Source: Marinicella algicola
GTDB taxonomy: Bacteria > Pseudomonadota > Gammaproteobacteria > Xanthomonadales > Marinicellaceae
Direction of reading: 5' to 3'
NCBI RefSeq assembly: GCF_028401385.1
Contig: NZ_JAQOMR010000001.1
Span: forward strand, 1,862,501 to 1,926,500
DNA length: 64,000 bases
Shown: piece by piece, positions 19,863-30,720 of the stretch
Position numbering within the stretch: the first letter of the stretch is position 1
Layout of the letters: each line of letters begins with the position of its first letter
The notes under the pieces: generated by a model
Told to the model about the DNA's origin: nothing
What the model saw: only the letters and a program-made list of their open reading frames with translations
The model's database searches: none
Position numbers and translations under genes: made by a program

Positions 19863-20424
19863 TTAGACCTGCATGATTTCTTTTTCTTTCTCCGCAAGCA
19901 AGTGGTCAATGCGAGAAATTGTGCCATCCGTCATTTTCTGAACCTCATCGGAAAGCGAGCGGCTGTCATCCTGGCTGATATCGCCGTCCTTTTCAGCCTT
20001 TTTCAGCGCGTCCATGCCGTCGCGGCGGACGTGACGGATCGCAACCTTGGCCTTTTCGGCATATTCATGGGCAACCTTGACCAGCGAACGGCGGCGCTCC
20101 TCGTTCAGCTCTGGCAGTGGAATGCGCAGGTTCTGGCCATCCATGATCGGGTTGAGGCCGAGATGCGATCTCGCGGATTGCACGGTCGACCGCGCTGACC
20201 ATGCCCTTGTCCCAGACATTGACCGAAAGCATACGCGATTCCGGCACAGTGATATTGGAGACCTGGTTGAGCGGAACTTTCGAGCCGTAGGCTTCAACCT
20301 GAACCGGATCCAGAATATTGGCGGACGCACGTCCGGTCCGAAGCGATGTGATATCGCCCACAAATGCGTTAACGGCGCCTTCCATGCGGCGCTCGAGATC
20401 TTTCATGTCAGTTGCATCGCTCAT
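19863..20424 (-). CDS. frr: Ribosome recycling factor Frr (frameshifted)
   Basis: Frr works with EF-G to split post-termination ribosomes. The N-terminal part has [19 protein letters not shown] and [20 protein letters not shown]. The C-terminal part has [19 protein letters not shown] and [20 protein letters not shown], ending [15 protein letters not shown]. They lie in different frames and join at about 20165-20172, where one extra base separates RAIRE from SHLGLNP. Three ATG codons stand in a row; the third (20424) is best spaced from GGAGA. This is an essential gene, so the break is most likely an error. The order pyrH-frr is conserved. Confidence 0.92.
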
Positions 20425-20475
20425 CATCATTCTCCCGTCTTGCGCCTGACCCGACCTCGGGCCGTGGCGCCGTCA

Positions 20476-21194
20476 TTATTCATCTGTTACGATCGTCTTG
20501 CAGCCGCCGCCTGCCATGATCTGCCCGAAGCCGCCGCTTTCGTGAATTGAAAACACGATAATCGGAATATTGTTCTCACGCGCTACGGCAACGGCGGCGA
20601 CATCCATCACCTGGAGGCCGCGTTCCAGCACCTGACTATGCGTCAGCGCCTCAAAACGTGTGGCGTCGGGGTCTTTCTTGGGATCTGCGGAATAGATACC
20701 GTCAACCTGGGTTCCCTTGAAAATCGCCTCGGCGCCAATTTCCGCGGCCCTGAGCGCCGCAGCAGAATCGGTCGTAAAGAACGGGTTGCCCGTGCCGCCG
20801 GCGAAGATCACCACCTTGCCCGCATCCATGTGGGTGCGCGTGGCTCGCTGGGAAAACGACTGGCAGATCTCCGGCATGGCGATCGCCGACAGCACGACCG
20901 TATCCACATCCATCTTGCGCAGCGAGGTCGCCAGCGCCAGTGCGTTGATCACCGTGCCGAGCATGCCCATGTGATCACCGGTCACGCGCTCGCCCCCTTG
21001 GAGGCCACCGCAACGCCGCGGAAAATATTGCCGCCGCCCACCACGATCCCGATTTCGACGCCCATGGCGCGCACCTCGGCGATATCGGATGCAATGCGAT
21101 CGGCAACATTGACATCGATGCCGAAACCCTGATTGCCCATAAGGGCCTCGCCTGAAACCTTCAGCAAAACGCGTTTGAAAATCGGATTCGTCAA
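20476..21194 (-). CDS. pyrH: UMP kinase PyrH (frameshifted)
   Basis: PyrH phosphorylates UMP to UDP. The first part contains KRVLLKVSGEALMGNQGFGID and ends GIVVGGGNIFRGVAVASKG. The remainder resumes with MTGDHMGMLGTVINALALA and includes IFAGGTGNPFFTTDSAAALRA. The G run at 20992-20996 is one base short; six Gs restore SKGGERVTGDHMG. The protein is then 240 aa, the normal size. It lies between tsf and frr as in most bacteria and is essential. Confidence 0.94.
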
Positions 21195-21236
21195 AGCCGC
21201 AATCTCCTAAAATGCAATGCCATCCGGATACACGAA

Positions 21237-21262
21237 GGGCGCCGCAATGTCACGCGGCGCCC
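21237..21262 (-). terminator. Hairpin between tsf and pyrH
   Basis: GGGCGCCGC at 21237-21245 and GCGGCGCCC at 21254-21262 form a nine-pair stem with an eight-base loop. Only two Ts follow on the minus strand, so it may be a partial attenuator or an RNA-stability element instead of a full terminator. Confidence 0.5.
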
Positions 21263-21287
21263 TTCAAATTACCAGCCGTTAAGGCAA

Positions 21288-22213
21288 TCAGCCCTTGGCG
21301 GTTGCGGCAACTTCGGCAGCGAAGTCGCTCTCTTCCTTTTCGACGCCTTCACCGAGCGCGAGACGAGCAATCGCCGCGACCTTGATCGGCGCTCCCGCTT
21401 CCTTCTCGGCTTCCTTGACGGCAGCTTCGACCGTCAGGTCGGGATTGATGACGAAGGACTGCGAGAGAAGAGCCACTTCCTCGAAGAACTTGCGCATACG
21501 CCCTTCAACCATCTTCTCGGCAATGTTTGCGGGTTTGCCGGATTCCTTGGCCTGCTCCAGGAACACTGCACGTTCGCGGTCAGCAACGTCCTTGTCGACT
21601 TCATCCGCACGCACGGCGAGCGGGTTGGTCGCGGCAACATGCATAGCAACCTGGCGGCCAATCGCAGCCAGAACAGCCTTGTCACCGTCCGATTCAAGCG
21701 CGACCAGAACGCCGAGCTTGCCAAGTCCGTCGGCTACGGAATTATGCACATAGCTGGCGACAACACCCGAGCCGACCGAAAGCTTGGCGGCGCGGCGCAG
21801 CGTCATGTTCTCGCCAATCGTGCCGATGGCATCCGTGATGCTGTCGGCAACGCTCTTGCCGGTTGCCGGGTAGGTCGCGGCGCCGATGGCGTCGACCGAA
21901 CCATCGGTGGAAAGCGCAACATTGGCAATGCCGGAAACCATGGTCTGGAAGGCTTCGTTGCGGGCAACGAAGTCGGTTTCGAGTTGACTTCAACGACAAC
22001 GGCTTCCGTGCCCTCTTGGGCGACGCCGATCAGACCTTCGGCAGCCGTGCGGCCCGACTTCTTGTCAGCCTTGGAAATGCCCTTGGCGCGCAGCCAGTCA
22101 ACGGCCGCATCCATATCGCCGTCGGTTTCGGTCAGCGCCTTCTTGCAGTCCATCATGCCTGCGCCGCTCTTTTCGCGCAGTTCCTTCACCATTGCAGCCG
22201 TAATCGTGCTCAT
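21288..22213 (-). CDS. tsf: Elongation factor Ts (frameshifted)
   Basis: EF-Ts recycles EF-Tu from its GDP form. The start ([22 protein letters not shown] at 22213) and the [17 protein letters not shown] motif define the N-terminal UBA-like domain. The rest, from the [11 protein letters not shown] region to the end, forms the two-lobed core. The frame breaks at about 21979-21981; one more G gives the conserved [17 protein letters not shown]. The product is then about 309 aa, the normal size. It is located between rpsB and pyrH, as expected. Confidence 0.94.
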
Positions 22214-22453
22214 AACTTGCCTCTCGTCCATTCGCTGGGCGGCGCTTGTCGCATCAAAGCGCGGCCTGTCGGGCAACGAAGTGTACCCATACTATGACAG
22301 GGTGATGAAAACCAAACCCTTGCGACCGACCGATGCGGTCCGCCGTCTTCAATTCTTGCAGGAAACGCACCGGGGACACCGATGCGCTTCTAAAGCTTCA
22401 GCCCTTGGGAACCGCGCCATGCGCGCTGAACCGGTGACCGGGCCGCATTCTGC

Positions 22454-22476
22454 GGGCTGCGGACGAACCGCAGCCC
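22454..22476 (-). other. Hairpin in the rpsB-tsf spacer
   Basis: The 276-base spacer between tsf and rpsB holds a nine-pair stem, GGGCTGCGG (22454-22462) with CCGCAGCCC (22468-22476), 13 bases downstream of the rpsB stop in the direction of transcription. No T run follows, so it could be an attenuator that lowers read-through into tsf. Confidence 0.4.
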
Positions 22477-22489
22477 TGACGCTAGTGGC

Positions 22490-23305
22490 CTATTCTGCCG
22501 GCTTTTCAGCAGACGCGTCTTCGGCCGGCTTTTCAGCCGGAACTTCTGCCTCTGCTTCAATCGCGATCTCGGCCGGTGCTTCCGAAGCGGCACCGAGGTC
22601 GACGCCCTGCGCACCCTGCTGGCGGGCGATGCCATCAATGGCAGCACGCGAAATCAGGTCACAATAAAGGGCAATTGCGCGCGATGCGTCGTCATTGCCG
22701 GGGATCGGGTAATCGACTTCGTCCGGATCGCAGTTTGAATCGACGATCGCAACAACCGGAATGCCAAGGCGCTTGGCCTCATCAATGGCAATCTTTTCCT
22801 TGTTGGTGTCGATGATGACGATAAGGTCAGGAACGCCGCCCATATCGCGGATACCGCCGAGTGCACGATCGAGCTTTTCACGTTCGCGGTCGAGGTTCAG
22901 GCGCTCCTTCTTGGTGAAGCCCTGTGCATCATTGGCGAGGATTTCGTCGAGCTTGCGCAAACGCTGGATCGAGTTCGAAATCGTGCGCCAGTTGGTCAGC
23001 ATACCGCCGAGCCAGCGTGCATTGACGTAGTACTGGGCCGAACGCTGTGCGCTGTCGGCGACAATTTCCGACGCCTGGCGCTTGGTGCCAACAATCAGAA
23101 CGCGGCCGTTGCGGGCAACGGTGTCGGAAATAACCTGCAGCGCGCGCGACAGCATCGGAACCGTCTGCGCTAGATCCATAATGTGGATGTTGTTGCGGTC
23201 GCCAAAGATGTAGGGTTTCATCTTCGGGTTCCAGCGGTGGGTCTGGTGACCAAAATGCACGCCTGCTTCAAGCAGCTGGCGCATCGTAAAATCGGGCAAT
23301 GCCAT
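22490..23305 (-). CDS. rpsB: Ribosomal protein S2 (uS2)
   Basis: A small-subunit ribosomal protein. It begins [19 protein letters not shown] and includes [55 protein letters not shown] and [21 protein letters not shown], all characteristic. The C-terminal tail, rich in Ala/Glu ([21 protein letters not shown] region), is an extension often seen in rhizobia and gives 271 aa in total. It heads the rpsB-tsf-pyrH-frr gene group. Confidence 0.97.
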   Translation of the reverse strand: MALPDFTMRQLLEAGVHFGHQTHRWNPKMKPYIFGDRNNIHIMDLAQTVPMLSRALQVISDTVARNGRVLIVGTKRQASEIVADSAQRSAQYYVNARWLGGMLTNWRTISNSIQRLRKLDEILANDAQGFTKKERLNLDREREKLDRALGGIRDMGGVPDLIVIIDTNKEKIAIDEAKRLGIPVVAIVDSNCDPDEVDYPIPGNDDASRAIALYCDLISRAAIDGIARQQGAQGVDLGAASEAPAEIAIEAEAEVPAEKPAEDASAEKPAE

Positions 23306-23420
23306 GCCTTAACTCCTTTTCCGGTTGAACCTCCGCAAGCCTGAGACCAGACGCGAAAAGCGCCTGACACCGGCGGAACATTCCGGATTTCTCCCGGAAC
23401 ATCCCATGGCCTACGTGTGG
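23306..23420 (-). other. Possible structured rpsB leader
   Basis: The 208 bases before rpsB contain an inverted repeat, TTCCGG (23381-23386) and CCGGAA (23394-23399), about 75 bases upstream of the start codon. S2 operons are often controlled through mRNA leaders. I cannot assign this one to a known family. The rest of the interval to 23513 shows nothing clear. Confidence 0.3.
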
Positions 23421-23513
23421 AATGGTGGCGCGATACCCCGTTTTTCACCAAATTGCAAGAGGCGCGCGTTCAAGTGAACGGCAGCCCGGTGCTGTTCTGC
23501 CCGGTTTAAGCCG

Positions 23514-24333
23514 TTACGGCTTCGAAGAGAGCGTATCCGATGTCGCTCCACATAACGTGGGCTCCAACGGCTCCAACGTCGTCAACTCACCGGCCATCTT
23601 GAAATCACCGAAGTCCATCAGGATATCACGGCTGACGCCATTCTCGGAAAGCAACATCGAGATCGTGTAGTCCGGCATCTCGTCGCCCGACACGTCGCCG
23701 GTGGGAAAATAGGCGGTCGTGACCGGCCAGCTCAGCCTGTCGTCAGCCGCCGCAGCACGGCCGCCGATCAGCGTGACAGCGCGCATTGCCTCATCGCCTG
23801 AGCCGTCGAACGAAATGGCCTCATAGGCACGCCGACCATCTTTGCAGCGGCAATCACATTGGCCAAATATTCGGTTGGAAACTCGGCGTCTTCGATTTCG
23901 AGCGACAGCCCTCGTCGCCGCCAAGCGTGAGCGAAAGCGCATGCGTGTCGGTACGCCGCGCCTCTCCCACAGTTTCAGACTGTAGCGCGAAATCAGAAAA
24001 CAGCGTGTTTGAAAAAGCAAAGGCGCCGTCCTCCTCGAAAGAAGACGACACCTGGTCGGTAACCAGCGCGTCATTTTCGCGGGCGATATCGGTCACCATC
24101 CGCATTTCGGTCACATAACCGGCACAGTCACTGCCGGTGAACGAATAGACGAACCGGCCATGAAGCCCCTCAATGCCTGATTGCGCCGATGCCCAGTCAA
24201 GCGAAAGCCTGTAGACCGCGCGGTGCGGCTCAAGGGATACGTTAGCAGCCAATGGCCCGGCTGAAGAACCAGTGGCCTGCACGCCTACCGCCAGAAAGGT
24301 CCAGAAAATTCTCGTCGCTGCTATCGACCGCAT
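23514..24333 (-). CDS. eipB: Cell-envelope integrity protein EipB (DUF1849), two frameshifts
   Basis: EipB is a conserved periplasmic protein of alphaproteobacteria, required in Brucella for envelope integrity. The N-terminal signal (ATRIFWTFLAVGVQATGSSAG) is followed by LEPHRAVYRLSLDWASAQSG, GRFVYSFTGSDCAGYVTEM and the Cys in SDC. The C-terminal part has YEAISFDGSGDEAM, PDYTISMLLSENGVSRDIL and MDFGDFKMAGELTTLEPLEP, ending with the second Cys (PTLCG). The spacer in a third frame, about 23847-23912, reads LSLEIEDAEFPTEYLANVI. Single-base losses at each border explain the three frames. The two cysteines match the disulfide known in EipB. Confidence 0.85.
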
Positions 24334-24427
24334 TCACATTCCCCTTGGTTTTGGTAATCAAGTGTATAGAAATGTCGCCGTTCTGCCAATTGTTGTTACA
24401 TTCCCTTACCTAAGCCCGGAGCCGGAT

Positions 24428-24895
24428 ATGTCCGATACCGTTTCAGATCGCCTGAAAGCCCTCTCCATTACACTTCCCGCAGCCTCTGCTCCCGCAGCCA
24501 ACTACCTTCCCTTTACAAAAACCGAAAACCTGCTGTTCATCTCCGGGCAATTGCCGACGGAAAACGGCAAGGTGGTCGCCACCGGCCGTCTCGGTACGGA
24601 CGTTTCCCTTGAAGACGGCCAGAAGGCAGCGCGCGCCTGCGCCATCAATATCATCGCCCAGATCAATGCCGCACTCGATGGCGATCTTGAACGGGTCAAG
24701 CGGATCCTGAAGCTTTCGGGCTTTGTTGCCTCCGCACCGGATTTCACCGACCAGCACCTTGTCATCAACGGCGCTTCCGATCTCATAGCAGAGGTCTTCG
24801 GCGAGGCGGGCAAGCACAGCCGTGCCGCTGTCGGCATGGCCGCACTACCGCTCAACGCCGCAGTCGAAATCGATGCGATCGTGGAGATCGCGTAG
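24428..24895 (+). CDS. RidA-family protein
   Basis: A 155-aa protein of the RidA (YjgF/YER057c/UK114) superfamily. RidA enzymes deaminate reactive enamine/imine intermediates; some relatives have other tasks. The frame has the fold with LLFISGQLPTENGKVV, ARACAINIIAQINAALDGDLERVKRILK and HSRAAVGMAALPLNAAVEID. The Arg in SRAAVG is the residue that binds the substrate carboxylate in RidA. The ATG at 24428 is used. Its TAG shares a base with the GTG of the next gene, so the two are probably coupled. Confidence 0.85.
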   Translation: MSDTVSDRLKALSITLPAASAPAANYLPFTKTENLLFISGQLPTENGKVVATGRLGTDVSLEDGQKAARACAINIIAQINAALDGDLERVKRILKLSGFVASAPDFTDQHLVINGASDLIAEVFGEAGKHSRAAVGMAALPLNAAVEIDAIVEIA

Positions 24896-25605
24896 TGTCA
24901 CGTCTTGAATGGCTGACGGCCCGGCCGATCGCGCACCGCGGCTACCACGACATGAACGGTGCGGTATGGGAAAACACCATGCCTGCCTTTGAGCGGGCCA
25001 TCGCGAATGACTTTGCAATTGAATGCGACATCCGTCTTTCTGCCGATGGCGAGGTCATCGTGTTTCACGATGACGATCTGCAAAGGCTTTGTGGGCGCAG
25101 CGACACGATCGAAGCACTTGCAGCCAGTGAAATAGACACGGTGCGCGTCGGCACCGCGGATGCCACCATCCCGCGGCTCCGCACATTGCTGGCGGCGACA
25201 AGAGGCCGTGTTCCGCTGGTTATCGAACTGAAATCCGGCCCGACGGACCCGGACCTGTTCGCCGCAGCGGTGATCGCCGAAATCAAGGACTATACCGGCC
25301 CTCTCGCACTGATGAGCTTTGATGTTACGCTGCTGTCCGCGCTCAAGCACGCTGGCGCCACCTGCCCGCTCGGGCTGACGGCACAAGGCCATGATGCGAA
25401 GACGTTCAACGCCCATCGCGAAACGATGGCGATCGGCCTTGATTTTGTCTCCTATTATTATGATGATCTGCCCAACGACTTCGTCGCGGGCCTGCGCGAC
25501 GCCGGCGTGCCGGTGATCACCTGGACCGCTCGCAATGAACGTGCCCGCCAGATCACATTCCAATATGCCGACCAGATGACGTTCGAAGGGTTCACACCCG
25601 CGTGA
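24895..25605 (+). CDS. Glycerophosphodiester phosphodiesterase
   Basis: A cytoplasmic GDPD-type phosphodiesterase (236 aa) that hydrolyses glycerophosphodiesters to glycerol-3-phosphate and an alcohol. The metal-binding and catalytic residues are visible in IAHRGYHDMNGAVWENTMPAF (HR and E-N-T), ECDIRLSADGEVIVFHDDDLQRLCG (E-x-D, HD) and PLVIELKSGPTD. The protein lacks a signal peptide. Start is GTG at 24895, overlapping the RidA-like stop. It resembles UgpQ, but the usual ugp transporter genes are not adjacent. Confidence 0.88.
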   Translation: MSRLEWLTARPIAHRGYHDMNGAVWENTMPAFERAIANDFAIECDIRLSADGEVIVFHDDDLQRLCGRSDTIEALAASEIDTVRVGTADATIPRLRTLLAATRGRVPLVIELKSGPTDPDLFAAAVIAEIKDYTGPLALMSFDVTLLSALKHAGATCPLGLTAQGHDAKTFNAHRETMAIGLDFVSYYYDDLPNDFVAGLRDAGVPVITWTARNERARQITFQYADQMTFEGFTPA

Positions 25606-25627
25606 CTGACCGGCGACGAGAGTTCTG

Positions 25628-26802
25628 TTGAGCGAAAACCTGCAAATCCGGATCGAAAACAGCTTCTCTGACATTCCGCAAACGGAGTGGGACAGGCTCG
25701 TCGGCGTTCGTCCGGGCCTCGACGGCGCGGGCTATAATCCGTTTCTTTCCCACGCCTATCTTTCGTCGCTGGAACAGTCGGGCTCGGCATGCGCCGAAAC
25801 CGGCTGGCTCGGCCATCACCTCCTGCTGGAAACAGAGGATGGCAGGCTGATCGGCGCCCTACCCTGCTATCTGAAGAACCACAGTCAGGGCGAATATGTA
25901 TTCGACTATGGCTGGGCAGATGCTTTCGAGCGTGCCGGCGGACGGTATTATCCGAAGCTTCAGGCCTCGCTGCCGTTTACGCCGGCAACGGGTCCCCATC
26001 TCTTGGTGCGCGAAGGCTATGACCGGGCCACGGTGCAAAGGTTCTGGCCGATGCGCTGATCACTGTCAGCAACCGCCTCGACGTCTCCTCAGCCCATGTC
26101 ACCTTCGTGCCGGAGGATGAGACGACGGTCTTCGATGAAGCCGGATACCTGCACCGCACCGACCAGCAGTTTCACTTTCTCAATCAGGGCTATAGCCGCT
26201 ACGACGACTTCCTTGAGACACTCGCGTCACGCAAGCGCAAGGCGCTGAAGAAGGAGCGCCGGGTGGCGCTGGAAGCCGGTATAACCATCGACTGGCTGAC
26301 CGGCGATGAGCTGGCCGAGGACATCTGGGATCAGTTCTTCACCTTCTACATGGATACCGGCAGCCGCAAATGGGGCCAGCCCTATCTGACGCGTGAATTC
26401 TATACGCTGATCGGCCAGCGCATGGCGCGCGATATTCTTCTGGTGATGGCAAAACGCGACGGGCGTTATATCGCCGGTGCGATCAACTTCATCGGTTCCG
26501 ATGCGCTTTTCGGCCGCCACTGGGGCTGCCTCGAGGATCACCGTTTCCTGCATTTCGAGGTCTGCTACCATCAGGCCATCGATTTCGCCATTGCCAACAA
26601 TCTCAAACGCGTCGAGGCCGGCGCCCAGGGCGAGCACAAGCTGGCGCGTGGCTATGTTCCCGTTACCACCCATTCCGCGCACTACATTACCCATGAAGGA
26701 CTGCGTAACGCCGTGGCCGAATTTCTCGTTCAAGAACGGGAAGACGTTGCACATTTCAATGATATCCTGAGCGCTCACGCACCCTACAAAAAGGGTGAAT
26801 GA
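25628..26802 (+). CDS. FemAB/GNAT-like N-acyltransferase (DUF482), frameshifted
   Basis: A protein of about 390 aa in the family annotated as GNAT or peptidoglycan biosynthesis (DUF482). The first part contains NPFLSHAYLSSLEQSGSA and GEYVFDYGWADAFERAGG, with YYPKLQASLPFTPATGPHLL. The second contains HFLNQGYSRYDDFLETLASR, KRKALKKERRVALEAGI and RHWGCLEDHRFLHFEVCYHQ. The frame breaks at about 26037-26041, where one more A gives VQKVLADALITVSNRLDV. Start is TTG at 25628. The acceptor molecule is unknown. It is followed 30 bases later by the HIT gene. Confidence 0.8.
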
Positions 26803-26831
26803 GGCCGCCGGCAACAAGGGAGTAAAAAACA

Positions 26832-27269
26832 ATGGCAGACGAAACGCACATTGCCGAATATGAGGACGACAACATCTTCGCCAAGATCCTGCGCGGCGAA
26901 ATCCCGGCCACCAGGCTCTACGAAGACGATAACGTCGTCGCCATCATGGACGTGATGCCGCAGGCGCCGGGGCATGTTCTGGTCATTCCGCGAAAAGCGT
27001 CGCGCAACCTGCTCGATGCCGATCCTGTTGTGATCGGCAAGGCCATGGCGGTGGTCCAGAAGATGGCGCAGGCGGTGAAAGCCGCGTTTGACGCCGATGG
27101 AGTCTTCGTTGCCCAATTCAACGAACCGGCCGCCGGCCAGACCGTTTTTCACCTGCACTTTCACGTCATCCCCCGCCATGAAAGCATTGATTTAAAAAGG
27201 CACTCTGACGGGATGGAAGATCCTGAAGTCCTGGCGGAAAATGCGGACAAGATCCGCAAATATCTCTGA
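26832..27269 (+). CDS. HIT family nucleotide-binding protein
   Basis: A histidine-triad hydrolase of the HinT/PKCI type, 145 aa. The HIT motif VFHLHFHVIPRH is at about residue 100, and the N-terminal IFAKILRGEIPATRLYEDD and HVLVIPRKASRNLLDADP are typical. These enzymes hydrolyse nucleoside phosphoramidates and similar adducts in the cytoplasm. The ATG follows GGGAGT with good spacing. It is the last gene of the 24.4-27.3 kb plus-strand group; the ATPase gene converges on it. Confidence 0.9.
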   Translation: MADETHIAEYEDDNIFAKILRGEIPATRLYEDDNVVAIMDVMPQAPGHVLVIPRKASRNLLDADPVVIGKAMAVVQKMAQAVKAAFDADGVFVAQFNEPAAGQTVFHLHFHVIPRHESIDLKRHSDGMEDPEVLAENADKIRKYL

Positions 27270-27278
27270 AAGCTGGCT

Positions 27279-30200
27279 CTACAAAGACTGTTCCAACATC
27301 ACGATATCGGCCTTGTCGCCCAGCTCACTTCGGGCAATGTCGACAAGGCTTTTCTCGTGGGTGAACAGGATGGTCTGGATATCCCCGCCAAGGCCTGCGA
27401 GCGCGTTCAGACCGGCTGCGCTGCGCGCGTCGTCGAAGGTTTGAAAGATATCATCGACAATCAGCGGTGAAGGCTCGTTACGGCTGGCATAGTCTTCGAG
27501 AAAGGCAAGGCGCAGCGCCAAATAGAGCTGGTCGCGGGTGCCATCGCTCAAACCGCCGACCGGCACGTCTTCGCCTTCCGCGCGCACGGCAGACAGCACA
27601 AGCGTGTCCTGCTCTCCATAGGCCTGCTTCAGCCCCTCGAAGGAACCGCGCGTGAGTGTGCGGAAATGATTGCCGGCAGCGGCGAGGATTGGATCAGCGT
27701 GCCCTTGGCGATAACGTTCCAGCGCGCCGTCCAGCAGGCGGCCGGCGAGCTTCAGAACAACCCATTCCCGGGCAAGCGTACGCGCCTCGGCCTCGGCGGC
27801 GACGCGGGCAAAGGCGGCAGTTTCAGCGCTCTCACCCTGTGCCATGGCCTCCTTGCGATGGCGGCAAGCGATACGCCGGTCACGCAGGCCTTCCAGCGCC
27901 TCATTATCCTCAAGCTGATCGGAGGTGAGCGTTTCAAGCTCCTGCCGGCAAGCGGTGACATCGAGCCCCTTGGCAAGCATGCGCGTATCGGCCTCGTTGG
28001 CCCCCGCGCTGCCCTCGTCGAAACGTCGCCGCGCCTCCCGCAGCTCCGCACGCAAAGCCGCCCGACGCTCGAGCCGTTCGGCAAGCCCTTCAATGCCGAC
28101 ACCTTCCGGCAGCGTCGCCTCGATTTCGCCGGTCCGGGCTTCACAAGCCCCTGCTCGATCTGAAGCGCGGCAAGTTCGCGTTCGAGGGCCGCGGCGGTCT
28201 CCACCAGCGTTTCGCGGCGTGCAGCGCGGGTCGCATGGGTTTCGACGCGTCCTGCCAGACGACGAACGATCTCGTTTGGCACATCCGACGCAATATCCGG
28301 CGCCACCGTCTCGGCAAGCGCGCGGGCTTCGGCTTCGAAACGTGCAATCAGCGTCTCGTCATTTGCCGTTTCGCGCGATAACCGCTCACGGGTGGCCAAC
28401 AGCGGCGGAACCCGCACCCAGACGGCGAGCGCGGCACGTGCCGCAGCCAGACCGGTGCCTTCAGGCAGACCGAAGCGAACGAGCACTGCCGCATAACGCT
28501 CTTCGAAATCTGCTTTTCGTGCCTCAAGACCGGCAAGCTCGGCCTTTCGCGCCTCTATCGCCTGCCGGGCCGCCAAGCGTTGACCTTCCCGTTCGCGTGC
28601 GCCCGACCATCGTTCGGAAAGCCTGTTCAGCGCTGTCTCGATCTGCCGGGACAATGCGATGGCGGGCATATCCGCATCGGCACCCATGTCGCGCGCCAGC
28701 GCTGAAACCGCGGGCTGCAGTTCGCCCTGCAAGCGCTGCAAGAGGCCATGCTTGTCTTTAAGCAACAACAGCGCTTCCCGCTCAAGGAGAAGGGCATCCA
28801 CGGAGCGCAGCCATTCGAGCATCTCCTCCGGCGCGCCGGGCTCGATTGCGAGCCGCGCGAAAACGGCGCGGTACTCGGCATGGGCAAGGTCAAGCGCGGA
28901 TGCGGCTTCGCCGCAATGCTGCGTCATTGTCTCGTGGCTCTGCCGTGTTTCCTCCAGCCGCTTTACGGCCTCAGCATGGCGGGCAACGCGTTCGGCATCG
29001 TCGAGCGCGCTGTCAGCCAGGAGGTCGGCCGCCTCTACCGCTTCCGCGTATGGCTGCGCCGGCAGCTTGGCGTCAGCGAAGGAGCGAAACAAGCTGTCGC
29101 GATGCGCCCGTGCCTCCAAAATGGCCTCGCGTGTCGGAACGCGACCGCTGTCACCATCGGCGTCAAGCAATTTGCCGAGCCGTGCTTCCTCATCGGCAAG
29201 GTCAAGCAGCGCATTCTTGCATGTCTCATGGGCCTTCACTGCTGCTGTAACCTGATCGCGGTGCCTGCGCAGCTCCACAGCTGTCGGCAAATCCGCCCGG
29301 GTCAACGTGAAGATATCGGCTATCGCCGGACGCAGTCCGGCAGCGGAACCGGAAAGAGACCGTTCCTTTTGCGCGATTTCGGTTTCAAGTGCCTCGATAT
29401 CCCCAAGGCGAACAATGTCCGGTCGCAGCGCCTCATAGCGGCGGCGCAGTGGCGCCGGGTCGACAAGATGTCCTTCTCCGGCTTCGTTCTCCAGTGCGTC
29501 AAGCATCTGTCGGCTCTCAGACAGCGCCTTTTCCGCGGCAGCCTTGTCCTGCGCGAGCGCTGTACCTTCTTCGATAAGCTGCTCAAGGTCTGCCCGCAAC
29601 ATCGCGTTCGGACTATTTTTTCAAGCGCTGCGACCGATGACAGACCGAGCATTTCTGCCTGGGCTGCAAGCTCCGCTGTGACCTCATCCAGCTCCTGCCG
29701 ACGTGACGGCAGTATCTCGACAGCCTGCCTGTAAAGCCCCCTCTCAACACCGAGACGCGAGACATCACCCCGCTTTTCAAGCAGCGCGTAGTCGACCTCC
29801 AGCGCCTCCAGGTCCCGCAGGTGCACCCCGTGCCGATCGCCCTTTTCCGCAATCAGCGCCTGCAGGCGTTTGCTTTCCATTTCCAAAGCCGCAAGCGCCG
29901 TGCCGGTCTCCGCAGCGACATCGGCGATGTCCTCCAGTTCAGCCAATGCCCCGGCCGAGCGATCGATCTCGAGCAACAGACCACGCAGACGCTGCAGGCG
30001 CTCCAACTCCTCAATGCGGGCGGCCCGCTTGCTGCGGCGCTCCTGAACGACCGCGAGCGCCTCATCGATCTCGCGTTCTTCCTTCAGCAGCGCCTTCCAG
30101 TCGCTGGCGTTGAGTTCCAGCGCGCGCTCGGCCTTTCGGGCCTCGGCGTGCCTTTCTATCGCCTGATTGAAACGCAGACTTTTTGCGCGGGGGCGATAGA

Positions 30201-30717
30201 TCTGATCGGCATCGTTCGAGAGTGCCTGACCTACGGTACGCAGGCCGGTTAAACCGGAAGCCGCCGAGAACAACATCTGTCCGATCTCACCATCCCCTGC
30301 AATCATCTCGTCACCACCGGCACGCAAGCGCACCGAGTCCAAGCCAAATGCCCGTTCGAATACCGCTTGCTCCATGGTGCCGAGAAAAGGTGCAAGTGCA
30401 TCGTCGTTCAGGGATTGATCTTCGGTTGGAACAAGCAGGGTATTCTTGTCCCCGCGCTTACGGCGAAAATGCAGCCTTTGTCCCGCATCGTTCTGGATTT
30501 CAGCACCAAGGCGAAGATCACGCGCTTGATGTATGAAATCATAACTTATCTTTCTCTTGGGAAACCCGAAGAGCAGATCAGAAAAGGCGGAAAGTGCCGA
30601 GGACTTTCCGGCCTCGTTCGGACCATAGACGATGTGCAGCGCGGCGTCAGACCGGAAAGGAAGGAGACGATCGGAGAAATGGCCGTAGCGGATGAGTTCG
30701 AGCGAAAGGAAGCGCAT
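27279..30717 (-). CDS. YhaN-like SMC/SbcC-type ATPase (frameshifted)
   Basis: A large ATPase of about 1,145 aa. The N-terminal part holds FLSLELIRYGHFSDRL and the Walker A motif GPNEAGKSS. A long coiled-coil middle rich in Glu, Ala, Leu and Arg follows. The C-terminal part has the ABC-type signature VGGLSDGTRDQLYLALRLAF and Walker B PLIVDDIFQTFDD. This matches YhaN/AAA_27 proteins, relatives of SbcC and RecN. Two single-base losses split it, at about 29607 (one A) and about 28135. The gene starts at 30717, three bases after the stop of the phosphoesterase gene, a pairing like SbcD-SbcC. A role in DNA end processing is inferred. Confidence 0.82.
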
Positions 30718-30720
30718 GCG